Assembly: GCA_036936605.1 (NCBI GenBank)
Contig: JAUPFV010000004.1
Coordinates: forward strand, 136,285,473 to 136,349,472
Direction: 5' to 3'
Length of the DNA: 64,000 nucleotides
DNA from: Limnanthes douglasii subsp. nivea
Lineage: Eukaryota > Streptophyta > Magnoliopsida > Brassicales > Limnanthaceae
Each line of letters opens with the position of its first letter. Positions within the stretch are counted from its first letter, which is position 1. The notes below the pieces were generated by a model. It was not told the DNA's origin and searched no databases. It worked only from the letters and a program-made list of their open reading frames with translations. The translations under genes were made by a program, and so were the position numbers. This document shows positions 1 to 10,190 of this stretch, piece by piece.

Positions 1-194
1 TGAACCTTGGGTTGTTTTAAGAATGATGCATTGGATACATTGGATACCATAAAATGGGCACAAAATAAAATGGGCAGTCAAATAAGAAACAGTGGTACAC
101 GGTAAATGTAAAATACAAAAAATTCAAACATTAACTTAAACAAACAGTACAGAAACTCCAAGAAGCAAACAATTAAAAACATAAGTAATGCCGA

Positions 195-569
195 TTAGTC
201 GAAGTCATATCCCAAGTTATCGTCAGAGTCAGTCTCCTCTTCCCTTTCAGTAATCCTATTCTCAAGATACAGAACCATGTCCCTAGTGATGTAATCTACC
301 ACAGTCATGTTCCATACGGCGGCCGCTTCTTGCTTAATTTTAAATGGTTGGAACAGCAAACGATCCATTGGTTTGCAATTAATGTACCTCCGTTTGATTT
401 GTTCACGGTTACGCACAACAAAACCTTCCGTTCCTAAGCGGCCGTAGTTGTAGTACATGTTACACAAGACTAGCTCGAAAAACGCATCGCTACTATCTTC
501 ACCCAACTCACGCAGGGCAAGTTTCACTGCCTGAAGCAAATGGTAGTCTTCATGAGGGGTAAACTCCAT
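195..569 (-). CDS. Small Myb/SANT-like protein A (124 aa), divergent partner of protein B
   Basis: Short, highly charged protein with a Myb/SANT-like helix-turn-helix layout. A start region FTPHED is followed by a helical stretch, then FFELVLCNMYYNYGR and a basic segment ending in REQIKRRYINC. This resembles the Myb/SANT-like proteins encoded by Harbinger-type transposons or found as small trihelix-like proteins. The C-terminus is acidic (EREEETDSDD). The frame stays open upstream to a GTG at 606-608, but the first ATG is at 569, just before EFTPHED, so I start there. It lacks the first canonical Trp (Phe instead). Protein B shares its layout (ED..L..A, then LC.MY..YGR.G, then R....(I/V)K.R). 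The pair is head to head, 333 bp apart. No frame break is visible. A nuclear DNA-binding role is inferred from the family only; the exact family is uncertain. Confidence 0.55.
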   Translation of the reverse strand: MEFTPHEDYHLLQAVKLALRELGEDSSDAFFELVLCNMYYNYGRLGTEGFVVRNREQIKRRYINCKPMDRLLFQPFKIKQEAAAVWNMTVVDYITRDMVLYLENRITEREEETDSDDNLGYDFD

Positions 570-902
570 TTTTGCACTGTTTATGTTTGAGGAGTGATAA
601 GCATCCACTTATAAGCTCGTGGAAGTTTGGGCGGGAAGTGCATTAAACGCGGGTGTTTTTGGCGGCAATATTTTCACGTGTCTCGTTATAGCGAGACGTC
701 TAATAATGGAAATTACGCTATAATGAGACCTCTATTACTCAACTGCTGCATTTGTGTACTTTTTTAAATGTTAGGTGTCGCATAATCATTCGTCAACATG
801 GATTACGCTATCCTTATCTTACAAGTGTTTATAATTGATACAAGGTTCAAAAAGACGTTTTATAGGCAGTAACAATTATAGCAAATATATCAATTGCAAA
901 AT
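570..902. promoter_or_regulatory. Divergent promoter region between the two Myb-like genes
   Basis: This 333-bp gap lies between two head-to-head genes, so it must hold both promoters if they are expressed. It has a near-palindrome GTCTCGTTATAGCGAGAC (680-697, one mismatch between half-sites) and a further inverted half-site (GTCTCATTATAG read on the minus strand, 718-729). CTTATAAG (609-616) and TTTATAATT (828-836) are TATA-like candidates for the minus and plus genes. GGCGGGAA (630-637) and TTTTTGGCGG (656-665) look like E2F sites. ATTACGCTAT occurs twice (712-721, 802-811). Regulatory roles are inferred from motif resemblance and position. Confidence 0.4.
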
Positions 903-1265
903 ATGTGCCCATGGACTGAGTTGGAAGATCAATATCTGATGATGGCAGCTGCTGAAGTTGGTAACCTTAACATGATAGAGGGGGGTAATAAGTACTGGTG
1001 GGCATTGCTATGCAAGATGTACTTTCTATATGGAAGGGATGGTGTTCAGCCGCCAAGAATTTCTAGGCGTGTCAATGAGGTGAAAGCTAGGTGGTCTAGC
1101 TTAATGACATTCCGTCAACATCCAGTTTCTAGCCTCACCGAATTGGAACGTCGTGTTACGTGTAACCGGTTCAACTGTCAACCCACAGATTTTTTAACAG
1201 AGGATCAGCTGGATTCGGTCCGCGCTGCCATTATTGACATCCGCCTAGACGAAATGCGTGACTAA
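903..1265 (+). CDS. Small Myb/SANT-like protein B (120 aa), divergent partner of protein A
   Basis: Small putative DNA-binding protein. The order is PWTELEDQYLMMAAAEVG, a loop, YWWALLCKMYFLYGR, and RRVNEVKARWSSLM, so Trp residues fall in the three helix positions expected of a Myb/SANT fold. This matches the general look of the Myb/SANT-like proteins annotated as glutathione S-transferase T3-like or Harbinger-associated. The frame opens at a TTG (894), but the first ATG is at 903 and I use it. There are no internal stops. Similarity to protein A across the whole core suggests an old duplication followed by divergence. Downstream T-rich sequence (1288-1440) repeats GTTTATGTTT several times and is probably its 3'UTR. 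It converges with the PMD gene, whose stop is at 1645. Function beyond possible DNA binding is unknown. Confidence 0.55.
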   Translation: MCPWTELEDQYLMMAAAEVGNLNMIEGGNKYWWALLCKMYFLYGRDGVQPPRISRRVNEVKARWSSLMTFRQHPVSSLTELERRVTCNRFNCQPTDFLTEDQLDSVRAAIIDIRLDEMRD

Positions 1266-1644
1266 CAAGAATGCGAAAGATCTATGGAGTTTATGTTTTA
1301 CAATGGGATTACGTTATCTTTGATATTTTCGTTTGAGTTTATGTTTACGTGTCTGACTCGGTTTATGTTTGAGTTTGTGTTGTTGTTCGTGTTTAAAAAA
1401 ACTTTGGGGTTTATGTTTTAGTTTATGTTGCATTTGTTTTGCATTCAGATACCTACCCCTAAACTTGGAGTTTCAAAGTTGGAGTTTGAACAAACATTCG
1501 AAAGTTATATCAGAAAAATGTAACAAATTAACATAACACATAATTAAAGATCGAACCAGTACCACATCACTAAAAATAATCTGGTCCAAAGTAAACAGCA
1601 CATATAAAGTCTAAAACTGTCAACACAAAAAACATAAATGATAA
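1266..1644. other. Intergenic, T-rich repeats of TTTATGTTT
   Basis: Convergent gap between Myb-like gene B (plus) and the PMD gene (minus). From about 1288 to 1440 the motif GTTTATGTTT recurs with small changes. No gene seen. Confidence 0.5.
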
Positions 1645-3359
1645 TCAGTCTCTGTACTCGTGAGATATACGGTATATATCATGCAAAGGCTCCCGAAGGT
1701 CCTCCATACTAACGCCGGGGTGGCTAAGCTCGTACTCCTCTATCTCCAGTATGCGCGAAGTCAGCTCGTGCAGTATGGTCACATGTGTGTGTGGTGTAGG
1801 GTTCACCCCAATCTCCGCATCATCTCTGTGAGCCTCTGGATCAGATATGATGTACCATAAGTTCCTCATAACCCATGAAGAGTAGATCACAGTGGTACCA
1901 TCCTCCTGACCAGGAATATACTCCGCACCCTTCAGACTCGGGTGAATACAGTGTGACTCCCAGTTCTCCCAACTGAATGCATCCCAGTTGTAGAGGGTGT
2001 TCGCACGACGAACCCTAGTAGAACCGGTAAGAAGAGGACGCAATGGACCAGGAACCTGTATTTGAAAAACAAAATCTAAACTATGTACCACACATGCGCA
2101 ATACAAACAATATTAATATTTCGAGTTACAAAATATTACCTGCTGAACGCGACCGAACTGTCTAGCCACCCGTAGCGGATAGTACGCCTCGACAATGTCC
2201 GCCGCCTTCAGCGTCGTATCTATCCAGGCTATATCAGCGGTAGCTCGAGCATCCCGCATGGCCGCATACGGCGTGAATAATACCTGTAAAATATTAACAT
2301 ACCATTTATCATTACCAACTTATATTATATATACGATAATTGAAATGAAACTGATTACAACTTACATCCTACTCGGTGAAGCTATCCAGACAATGTCTAA
2401 TACCGTCTCGAGACTCCCGGCTCTGTCGAAACTTAGCAGGCGCATGAAGGCATATAGTAGGATGTGCGATACTATACCTCGGGTACTGATGAACTGCAAA
2501 CGACGTGAAATGATCTTAAATCCACGTCTCTAACATGGCCAAAAAACCAGATATACCCGAAGTAGAGTGTAGGCAGCCTCTGCCTAGCTGGTAGTAGAGC
2601 TGCGCCAGTATCATCTGCCCCCAGTTATACCTCGCGGAGCTAGTGTAATCGTCAATGAACTGCAAGTAGTCGAGGCTAATGTTGTTGCCCGACTTGTTGG
2701 CCAAAATGGTACAGCCAAAGAAGTGCAACAAATAGCCCCTCGTAGCTCGTTTGGCATCCCCCACAGTGATCTCCTCATCGTAATACTGATGGGTGCAGAA
2801 TCTCCTCTTCAGCCATGCAAGGCGAACATGCCTCTTACCGCCGCCTTTGTTCTCATTTATCTCCGCCTCAAGCTCCGCAGCGCTGCACCCAAGTAAGCGA
2901 GCGTATCTCGCAGTACGCTCATCAGCAGTGGGGTACTCATATATCTCACAGTTGAGACCGACAACTGAGAGCCCCGTTATCATGTGGACGTCATCCAGGG
3001 TGACGGTCATCTCCCCGAACGAGAAGTGGAAAGTGTTCGTCTCGGGATGCCATCTCTCTAGAAAGCCCTCAATCAAGTGGACATTTGTAGACCACTTACC
3101 CAAGGCCTCAACCAAGGGCCAGAAACAGGTGCTCCTAACCTGTGCGAGTACCTTCTGCTGCCGGGATTTCAAGTCCCAACTACTATGTGTGTGGTACATC
3201 GCATAACAGCGCAGTGAATGTCGGGCCTGCATGCATTAAAAACATACAATATATATAAACATATATGCAATCTAAAACTTAAGATAATCCAATAACCAAC
3301 ATGTTCAATATATATGCAGTATAACAACTAAGATAAAACAATAACCAATAACCAACAAA

Positions 3360-3830
3360 TACAATGCAGTAGTGAGTGTTAAAAATTAAAACCTAAACTC
3401 ATCATAACATATAAATTCATTGTAACCTAAACTAATAAAATTTATAACACAAACCTAATTTCAGTAACATATAAATTCAGTAAATTTATAACACAAACCC
3501 AATACCAAATCCAATGCAGTAACATATAAATTCATTCACCATTTCAATAGACAGTGTTAAAAATTATAACCTAATTTCATTCTAAAATATATAATAATTC
3601 TAACCTAACCTAAACTACTTATATTTAAAACACAAACCATTTCAGTAGACAGTGTTAAAAATTAAAACCTAAAGTCATTGTAACATATAAATGAATTCTA
3701 ACCTAACCTAAACTAAACTAATATAATTTATAACACAAACCAATATAAAATCCAATGCAGTAACATATAAATTGATTCTAACCTAAACTAATAAAATTTC
3801 TAACACAAACCAATAATAATAATAATAACT
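3360..3830. repeat. Degenerate ~120-130 bp tandem repeats inside PMD intron 1
   Basis: Blocks such as GTGTTAAAAATTAAAACCTAA, AACATATAAATTCATTCTAA and TAACACAAACCAATA recur three to four times in the same order. This AT-rich array fills most of the intron between PMD coding exons 1 and 2. Confidence 0.6.
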
Positions 3831-4187
3831 TTAAAAAGTAAATTAAAACTATAAAACTTGCATCGCCTTTGAAGACGCTGTATGCCTCATGCTCTCTGTA
3901 CGAATGAAACGTAGAATATAGGTCTACGACGTGAGCATTGTATCTACGGAAGCGCTGCTCCGTAAATACGCGACGCTGGACTGGTGGGCGCTCAACGGCC
4001 TGTAAGGTCCCTCTCACACGGACCCGGACGCTCCGAGAAGTCTCACCGCGAGCGACCTCCTCAGTCTCCTGATCCGTCTCGTAGTCTCTATCGGTAACGG
4101 GAGGACGTGGGCGAGGAGGCATACTGAATAAGACAAAACCGAACAATTAGAAGAGTCGAAACTTTTAAAAAAAAAATCATGGATTCT

Positions 4188-4251
4188 GCGAAAATTCGCA
4201 ATTTAATTCGTGGATTAGGCAAATCCACGCATTAAATTGCGAAGATTTCGC
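4188..4251. repeat. Inverted repeat with ~29-bp arms
   Basis: Left arm 4188-4216 and right arm about 4222-4251 are complementary except for one small indel and a couple of mismatches, with a loop of about 5 nt (AGGCA). It sits just left of a second, larger hairpin. Confidence 0.8.
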
Positions 4252-4279
4252 CAAAATCCACGATATGTGGATTCGGTAA

Positions 4280-4365
4280 TTCCACGCATGTTCTTGCGTG
4301 GAAATACCGGATGCACGCATGTTCGTGCGTGCATCCGGTATTTCCACGCACGAACATGCGTGGAA
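4280..4365. repeat. Inverted repeat with 40-bp arms and a 6-nt loop
   Basis: Arms 4280-4319 and 4326-4365 pair at 39 of 40 positions around the loop TGTTCG (4320-4325). Each arm also contains smaller self-complementary pieces (CACGCATGTTC.. and its complement), so alternative folds exist. A short stem, ATCCAC/GTGGAT, lies between the two hairpins at 4256-4272. Confidence 0.9.
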
Positions 4366-4726
4366 ACACCTGTTCGAACATGCAGCCCCCCTCTACCCAG
4401 ATCTGCCCGAAATCAACCCCTAAAACTCTAACCCAACACCCTAAACGGTCCTAATCTCCTAACTAACAACATACATGCCCTTAAAATCAAACAAATCAAC
4501 ACCAAATACATAAAAATCCAATTTTTCTACCCGAATGCAAAACTCTAAATATCTCTAGAAAAAACAATGCAAACTGGAAAAAAAAGCACCATGAAGTATA
4601 GAATCCTTACCTTAACAGCTTCGTGGAGTTGGATTTCAAAAAAAATCGACGGAAAAAATATGGGTTTTAAGAGGTAGAGAGAGTTAGGGTTTGGGGGAGA
4701 AGAAAGAGAAGGAAATCTGATTTTTA

Positions 4727-4736
4727 GCTATTTATA
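4727..4736 (-). promoter_or_regulatory. TATA box of the PMD gene
   Basis: TATAAATA on the minus strand at 4736-4729 lies upstream of the pyrimidine-rich leader (CTTCTCTTTCTTCTCCCCC) and the predicted non-coding first exon. A duplicated copy of the TATA segment (GCTATTTATATGGATGGCAT on the plus strand) lies further out at 4891-4910. Confidence 0.5.
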
Positions 4737-4763
4737 TGGATGGCATTTTTGTAATTAATGGGG

Positions 4764-4972
4764 GTCTCACTATAACCAACCCGGGTCTCACTATAACCAA
4801 CCCGGGTCTCACTATAACCGGGTCTCACTATAAAGAAAACGGGTCTCATTTTAGCATAGCCCTTTGAAAATAATATGGAAACAGGTAAATGCTATTTATA
4901 TGGATGGCATTTATATGGATGGAATTTCCATGTTATTTTTTATTTCCTCACTATGACCGGGTCTCACTATAA
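4764..4972. promoter_or_regulatory. Array of GTCTCACTATAA motifs upstream of the PMD TATA box
   Basis: GTCTCACTATAA occurs at 4764, 4785, 4806, 4822 and 4961, and a variant GTCTCATTTTA at 4843. The spacings in the main cluster are 21, 21, 16 and 21 bp. A weaker copy (CTCACTATGACC) lies near 4947. The same half-site in other arrangements occurs in the divergent Myb-like promoter at 680-729. The position just upstream of the TATA box suggests operator-like binding sites. Confidence 0.55.
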
Positions 4973-4999
4973 AGAAAACGGTAAATGCTAAAAGATCGT

Positions 5000-6020
5000 T
5001 AACACTTGGTAGCAAATAGGTTTAGGTGTAGACATGTATACAAATAAATTATGTTGCCTACTTTTTTCGTATCTTATTTATCACAGAATTGAAGACGGTA
5101 ATAGGTTGATTATATTTAATAGCGAGCACCATGCTTTTCTTACACTGGTGTTTTACACTTGATTCCGAGAGGGCCACTCGGGTTTGCAACTGATTCCGAG
5201 TGGCCCTCTCGGAATCAGATGCACATTTTTTTTAAAATTACACCTGATTCCTAATTCCCAGCTCGGAAATATTTGTTTTTTTTTCAGAACTGTAAAAACG
5301 GTTTTAGCTGAAAAAAATAAGTTTCGAAATAGGTATTTTCAAGCTACGAAGTTGTAAAACGTAAAAACAAGTTTAAATTACATTGTTTGTCGATTGAGTG
5401 TTGTTCTCCGGCTTTGTTTGGGTTTCTTCATTTTCCATGATTAATCTTCAATAAAACTGAAGTTCTTTGTTTTAGGGTTAATTTTAGAGGTAGATTCATA
5501 TATTTTGGATTAAAGTTAGGTTAATGCTGTGTTTTTTCATATAAGACTTTTAATTAGATAAATGGCATCTAGTGATAAATTTGAAATAAAAATAAGGGTA
5601 ATTTGGTAAAAGCAAGTCACTAGTGTTTTTGAAAGTTTGAAAGATGGAGGAAATAAAAAATAACATGGAGGAAATAGCTTTGGCCTTATATGTTTTACTG
5701 TTTTAGGCCCTCTTGATTTTAATATATACCAAGTCGTTCGATAAATGATATATTGTCGTGTCTAAATGGGTGAGAACTTATTATCACATAGTAATGAATT
5801 TCGTACCCTAATTTAGGGCACATTTAAATAGAATAAAGATATTAATATAAATACCTATCATATTTTTGTAAGAAGAAGCTGAGAAGCCAGTGAATAAAAG
5901 AATGTAAAGAAAGGCGGAAATAAACAAATATAGAAGCACGACAGTTAAAAAGGAACATAAATCAAACCGTATTGTAGTGAATAGATGGTGCGAAAATGAG
6001 ACGAGGAGCTTCCAAATTTT
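5000..6020. other. Intergenic, one perfect hairpin, no gene seen
   Basis: AT-rich sequence between the PMD cassette and the LINE. It contains the hairpin at 5160-5217. A stretch at 5693-5760 resembles one at 44574-44640, so part of it is a dispersed repeat. I see no convincing coding frame. Confidence 0.5.
5160..5217. repeat. Perfect 22-bp inverted repeat
   Basis: Arm 5160-5181 (TGATTCCGAGAGGGCCACTC plus GG) is exactly complementary to 5196-5217, with a 14-nt spacer that repeats the first bases of the arm. It is GC-rich compared with its AT-rich surroundings. Confidence 0.85.
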
Positions 6021-9000
6021 GTGAAACTATTGAAAGATGGAAACAAAAACAACATTAAGTTAGTTGATGAATATTATAAAGGTCAATCAGTTCTAGTTTC
6101 CAAAAAACGGGAACAAAGATCGGTTAGTAAGCAAAAGGAGACAATAGAAGTAGAACTTGGAAGGGAGGTGAAGAGTATGTTAATTCTCTCTCCATATATA
6201 GTAAATGATAGCGTCAAAACAGGCGCCAAATATGACGATGATTTGAGGGGGTTCAATTGGAGGCTTCAAGAAGCCAAGAGTTCTAATGGGAGTTAATATG
6301 TAAGTGGATCCCCATTTTAGTACGAACGTGTTCCTATAAGCTTTGAGAAAAACTACAATCATAGAGGATATGATTTATACTTTCATTTGCATCATTGCAT
6401 AGGACGCAAGAGGGGGAATATCAAACCCCCCAAAGGCAATAGTTTGTCACGAGTGGTAAGTTTGCCATGAATGGCAAGCCATAGAATGAAAGAGTGGCGA
6501 TGAATATTAAATTTACTCCGGACTAGACCCACCCATCCGACAGAGGGGACAAACGTTCGAATGACATAGTAAGTATCTATAAAGTGAAAGCGTAAGTTCT
6601 TTTATTCGCCGTTCAAAGAGGAATACCATCGAGGTGGACGCTTGGAGGAGAAAAGGATATGATAGTGTTGCCGAGCTCCATAAGGTTGTTTCTGATCCCA
6701 ACACTGGCGGATCTCATGTTGAGAGGCCAAATCCAGCGCCCATCAGAGATAAAATCAGAGTCAATATTGTCCTTACCTAACCTTGAAGATGAAAAAATGA
6801 CCATAGTAAGATGCAAGTGAGGTATTGAGAAGCCAGTGGTCAAACGAGAAAGAGGTCTTCCTGCCGTTGCCGATAGCCATCCTGAAAAGATTGATGCCCA
6901 GATGCCTAAGGGATAAAATTTTCCTCCAAGTCCAGGAGGAGGTAGAGCGAGTGAATAAGTCCCAAATATTATCATTATTTATTTATTCAGAATTAATCCA
7001 ATCGCTCCAGATATAGTTAGATGATTTGTTGATAATGGACTAGAGGTGCTTAAGGACGACTACCTGATTCTAGACCTTTAAGTCCAAATCCCAAGGCCAC
7101 CCTCAAGCAATGACACGATAACCGAAGACCATGAAACTTTAGCACTGACAATTTTCAAATCATGACCGATCCAGAGATATTGACGCAAGATTTGAGAGAG
7201 TTCTTTAAGAAATTTGGACGGAAGGATAAAATGGAGGACCAGTACACTTGCCCAGCAAAAAAACAGATTTTATGAGTTGGAGACGACCAACATAAGAGAG
7301 ATATTTAAAAGTCCAGGAGCCAATGAGGGTCGTAATTTTGTGAAGGAGGGGCCGTCAATTAGAATGTGAGAGACAACTCGTAATAAAGGGGACTCCCAGA
7401 TATTTCACCGGGAGTGAACCAACCTTAAACCCATAAAGATTGATAAGCTCAGTCTTAAGGGTGGGGTTTATGCCAGAAAGAAAGATCTGACTCTTATCAG
7501 GGCTTATTTGCAGTCAGGAGAGAAGAAAGAAATCATTGAGTTCTTCCCTAATGAGAGAAGCAAGAACTTGATATCGCCATGACAAACGATCATAAGATCA
7601 TCCGCAAAGCAGAGGTTAACAATTTTCAACTTATGGCATTTCCAATGGAATTGGAAATTATGATCAATTCTTTTCTCCTTGAGAATGCCAGAGACAACTT
7701 GCATGACCAGGACAAACAAGAAAGACGATAGAGGATCCCCTTGTTTGAGTCTTTTCCTAGCATGAAAGAACTCAGTGGGGTCACTATTAACATTGATACT
7801 ATAAAAGGGGGTAGCGGTACAATGGATAATCCAAGCGATCATTTGTTCAGGACAATCTATGGAAACAAAAATTTGTTAAGGATAAGGTATCATCTAACAT
7901 TATCAAAAGCTTTCATCAAGTCGATCTTTAGAGCACTCTCTTGCCTTTGGAGTTGAGATGATACCCTTTGAGTAATTCTTGGTAGAGAAGAATATTATCA
8001 GAGATAAATCTACCAGTTATGAAGACCGATTGTGATTTATCAATGAGGTAAGGAAAAAAGTCTCTAATTATGTTGGTCATAATTTTATAAATGTTTTTTA
8101 TATAGTATATTGCATAAGGAAATCATGCGATAATTGTTGGCATATGAAGGAGTATTAAATTTCAAGATGCACACAATGGAAGAAGCATTCTAGGAAGGAT
8201 CCGTTAGAGTTGAAGAACTCTAGGAGACCACTGTAGATATTATTTCCCACGATGGTCTAAGAATATTTAGAAAAAATTCTAACAAGGAGGTAAAATGTCT
8301 GACAATGACATTAAAGATTCCGGTAGAGGAAGAGATCAAGTTGCCATGGGTGTTCATGAACGAGGTGATTTTATTTCGTAACAAAATGTTTTTTATGCTA
8401 TTATGGAAGAATTTGATGTTTCCATCCCCAAACTTGAGCTAATATTCCCTCGTTTTTTGTTTAAGTAAGATTCTTCCGCTCTATTGAGGAAAAGGTAGTT
8501 CGAGAAGGCCTCGATTTCCTTAGTAATAAGAAGAGGGTTAGAAGGATCAATACCGAGAAGGTTTTAAGTGGATAAAATATCTTTTCAAGCATTGAAAACT
8601 CTTAAACAGATGTCTCTATAGACACTGCGGTTGAGATTTTGAAGGGAAAGTTGAAGTCTGTTAAGTTTGAAAAAGACCAGATTCATGCCCTGGAGAGAGC
8701 ATGAGGAGTTCCAGCTAGATATAACAATATCTTTAAAGAAAGAATGAGATTACAACATATTGAAGAACTTAAAGGGTTTTTTCTTACGATTTTGGAACAT
8801 TCCAAGGTTAAGAGTGACAGTAGTATGGTCAGAATATCGGGAATAACCGTAATGAGCAAAATACATCAAAAAAATCTCGTCTCAATCATTATTGACTAAA
8901 ACCCGATCAATCTTGGAATAAATAGGATTAGAAGGACATTTGTTGTGCCACGTATAAAAGAAGCCAATAGATCGAAGATCACTAAGGTTTCAATTAAAAC

Positions 9001-9850
9001 AACAATTGTTAAAATCATTAATACGCGAGGACCAGACACCAAAGGAACCATAACGCTTCTCTGAACTTTACATTCCGTTGAAATCCCCTAGGGCGACCCA
9101 AGGGACTTAATTTTCTTGAAAGGAGATGAAGTGGAGAATATTCCAAATGGGGATTATATCCATACTTTCATTGAAAGCATAAATAACACTGAAACGAAAA
9201 AAGGTAGGCAAGTTGAGGTGCTTCACATGACAATGAATGTGTTGGTAAGAGGATGATAAAATAGAAACATCAATCACACTAGGGTGCCAAATAATCCAGA
9301 TTCTATCTAGGGGGTGATGCTCATGGGTTAGTAGTATATTGCATATAAGGGAAATATTACTAAGGGTCGGGATAATATTATGGGAACGGATTTTGGTTTC
9401 CACAATGATCATGATAGATATGTTGTTACTCATAATAAAATCATTAACATCTTTTTGTCTGACGGGGTCGTTTAACCGGTGCACATTCCAAGAAGCGATA
9501 AATATAAAATATTTACAATGGGTTAAGTATTTGCCCTATTGGTGAACAAATGAGAGGGGTTATCAGAAGCCTCGCCACAAAGAGGATCCACATCATCACC
9601 ACATACCACCGCATCAGTCTGAGGTGTCTTCTCTTTAAAGAGATCAGACTCGAAAGATGTCATCAGAGAGGGAGGGATTCCAGAAGGAAACATAGGAACA
9701 TCGTAGGGAGGGCACCCTGAACAGTGGAAGTGCAAGCACTGAAACTAACAGAAGCTCTTTTACCCAAACACTCAAACTCGATCGAGGTAGGAAGAAGGGT
9801 GACGACTTTAATACTAAGGGAGAGAATTGTTCAATAGTGGACATCAACAA
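6020..9850 (-). pseudogene. Decayed LINE (non-LTR retrotransposon), minus strand
   Basis: Reading down the minus strand gives an endonuclease-type segment at 9484-9107 (RQKDVNDFI..IMIIVETKIR, then SVIYAFN). Reverse transcriptase follows at 7842-7504 (RLKQGDPLSSFLFVLVM, then CFADDLMIV). Linker pieces with GGKFYPLGIWAS and GRWIWP lie at 6975-6613. A zf-RVT-like zinc-binding region lies at about 6540-6330 (FNIHRHSFILWLAI, then CVLCNDANESINHILYDC), followed by a YYIWREN segment near 6190. The order EN, RT, zf-RVT is that of plant L1-type LINE ORF2. Many frameshifts and stops separate the pieces, so it is inactive. The part at 9850-9485 may be the end of ORF1 or the ORF2 N-terminus. Outer borders are approximate. 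Confidence 0.8.
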
Positions 9851-10190
9851 TATTTTTTATAAGCGAAGACTCGTCATTCGGGGTGAAAAAAAAAGTAAAT
9901 CCAATTTCGAGTAAAACTTATTGAAGGACAAAACCATATAATACGTCGCGATATAACTCATAAAACGAAACCACTTCAACGAAAATACCACTTCATAGCC
10001 CCTTTCCGAAAATTAGTTTTTAAATCTCAATAGTTTAAAATTTGAAGAACCTAAAATTAATTCATATAAATTAATTAATTCATATTTAATAATTAATTTA
10101 AATATTGTATTAATTAATTCGAGGTCACTAGACATAACGAGAGTTAAAGAGCCATATATAAATATGGATTTCTAAATAAATGTCATTAAA
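9851..10190. other. AT-rich intergenic
   Basis: AATTAATTAATT-rich sequence (10040-10110) between the LINE and the next minus-strand frames. No gene seen. Confidence 0.5.

Larger units (their letters stand above)
4124..4610 (-). other. 5'UTR intron of the PMD gene, containing large hairpins
   Basis: On the minus strand GCTGTTAAG/GTAAGG (4611/4610) is a good donor and TTATTCAG/T (4124/4123) a good acceptor one base before the ATG. Removing 487 bp would join a pyrimidine-rich leader to the start codon. The intron holds the hairpins listed separately. The structure is predicted from splice consensus only. Confidence 0.5.
1645..4705 (-). pseudogene. Plant mobile domain (PMD, MAIN-like) gene with two in-frame stops
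   Basis: Exons on the minus strand read: coding exon 1 4122-3862 (ATG at 4122, MPPRPRPP..), exon 2 3226-2366, exon 3 2283-2140, exon 4 2055-1645. Exon 2 carries the PMD core (FHFSFGEMTVTLDDVHMITGL, then the LDYLQFIDD region); exon 3 has TPYAAMRDAR and YYPLRVARQFG; exon 4 has the conserved C-terminal part. All exon joins are phase 0. The exon 1 donor is GC (GCAAGT) rather than GT. Exon 2 has TAA at 2518-2516 and TAG at 2371-2369, with homologous-looking sequence continuing in the same frame after each, so this copy looks dead unless extra splicing removes that part. A non-coding first exon probably ends at 4611 (donor 4610-4609; acceptor 4125-4124). PMD proteins (PF10536) occur in MULE- and Gypsy-related transposons and in a few domesticated silencing factors (MAIN, MAIL1). 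Which kind this is cannot be told here. Confidence 0.75.

Noticed and set aside
894..902. TTG at 894 and GTG at 608 as starts of the Myb-like genes
   Set aside because: Plant nuclear genes normally start at ATG; in-frame ATGs at 903 and 569 lie just before the conserved core.
2195..3206. Plus-strand frames of 112 and 137 aa
   Set aside because: They lie opposite PMD exons, whose minus-strand reading has family motifs and splice sites.
6021..6296. 91-aa plus-strand frame as a gene
   Set aside because: It overlaps the end of the minus-strand LINE and shows no motif.
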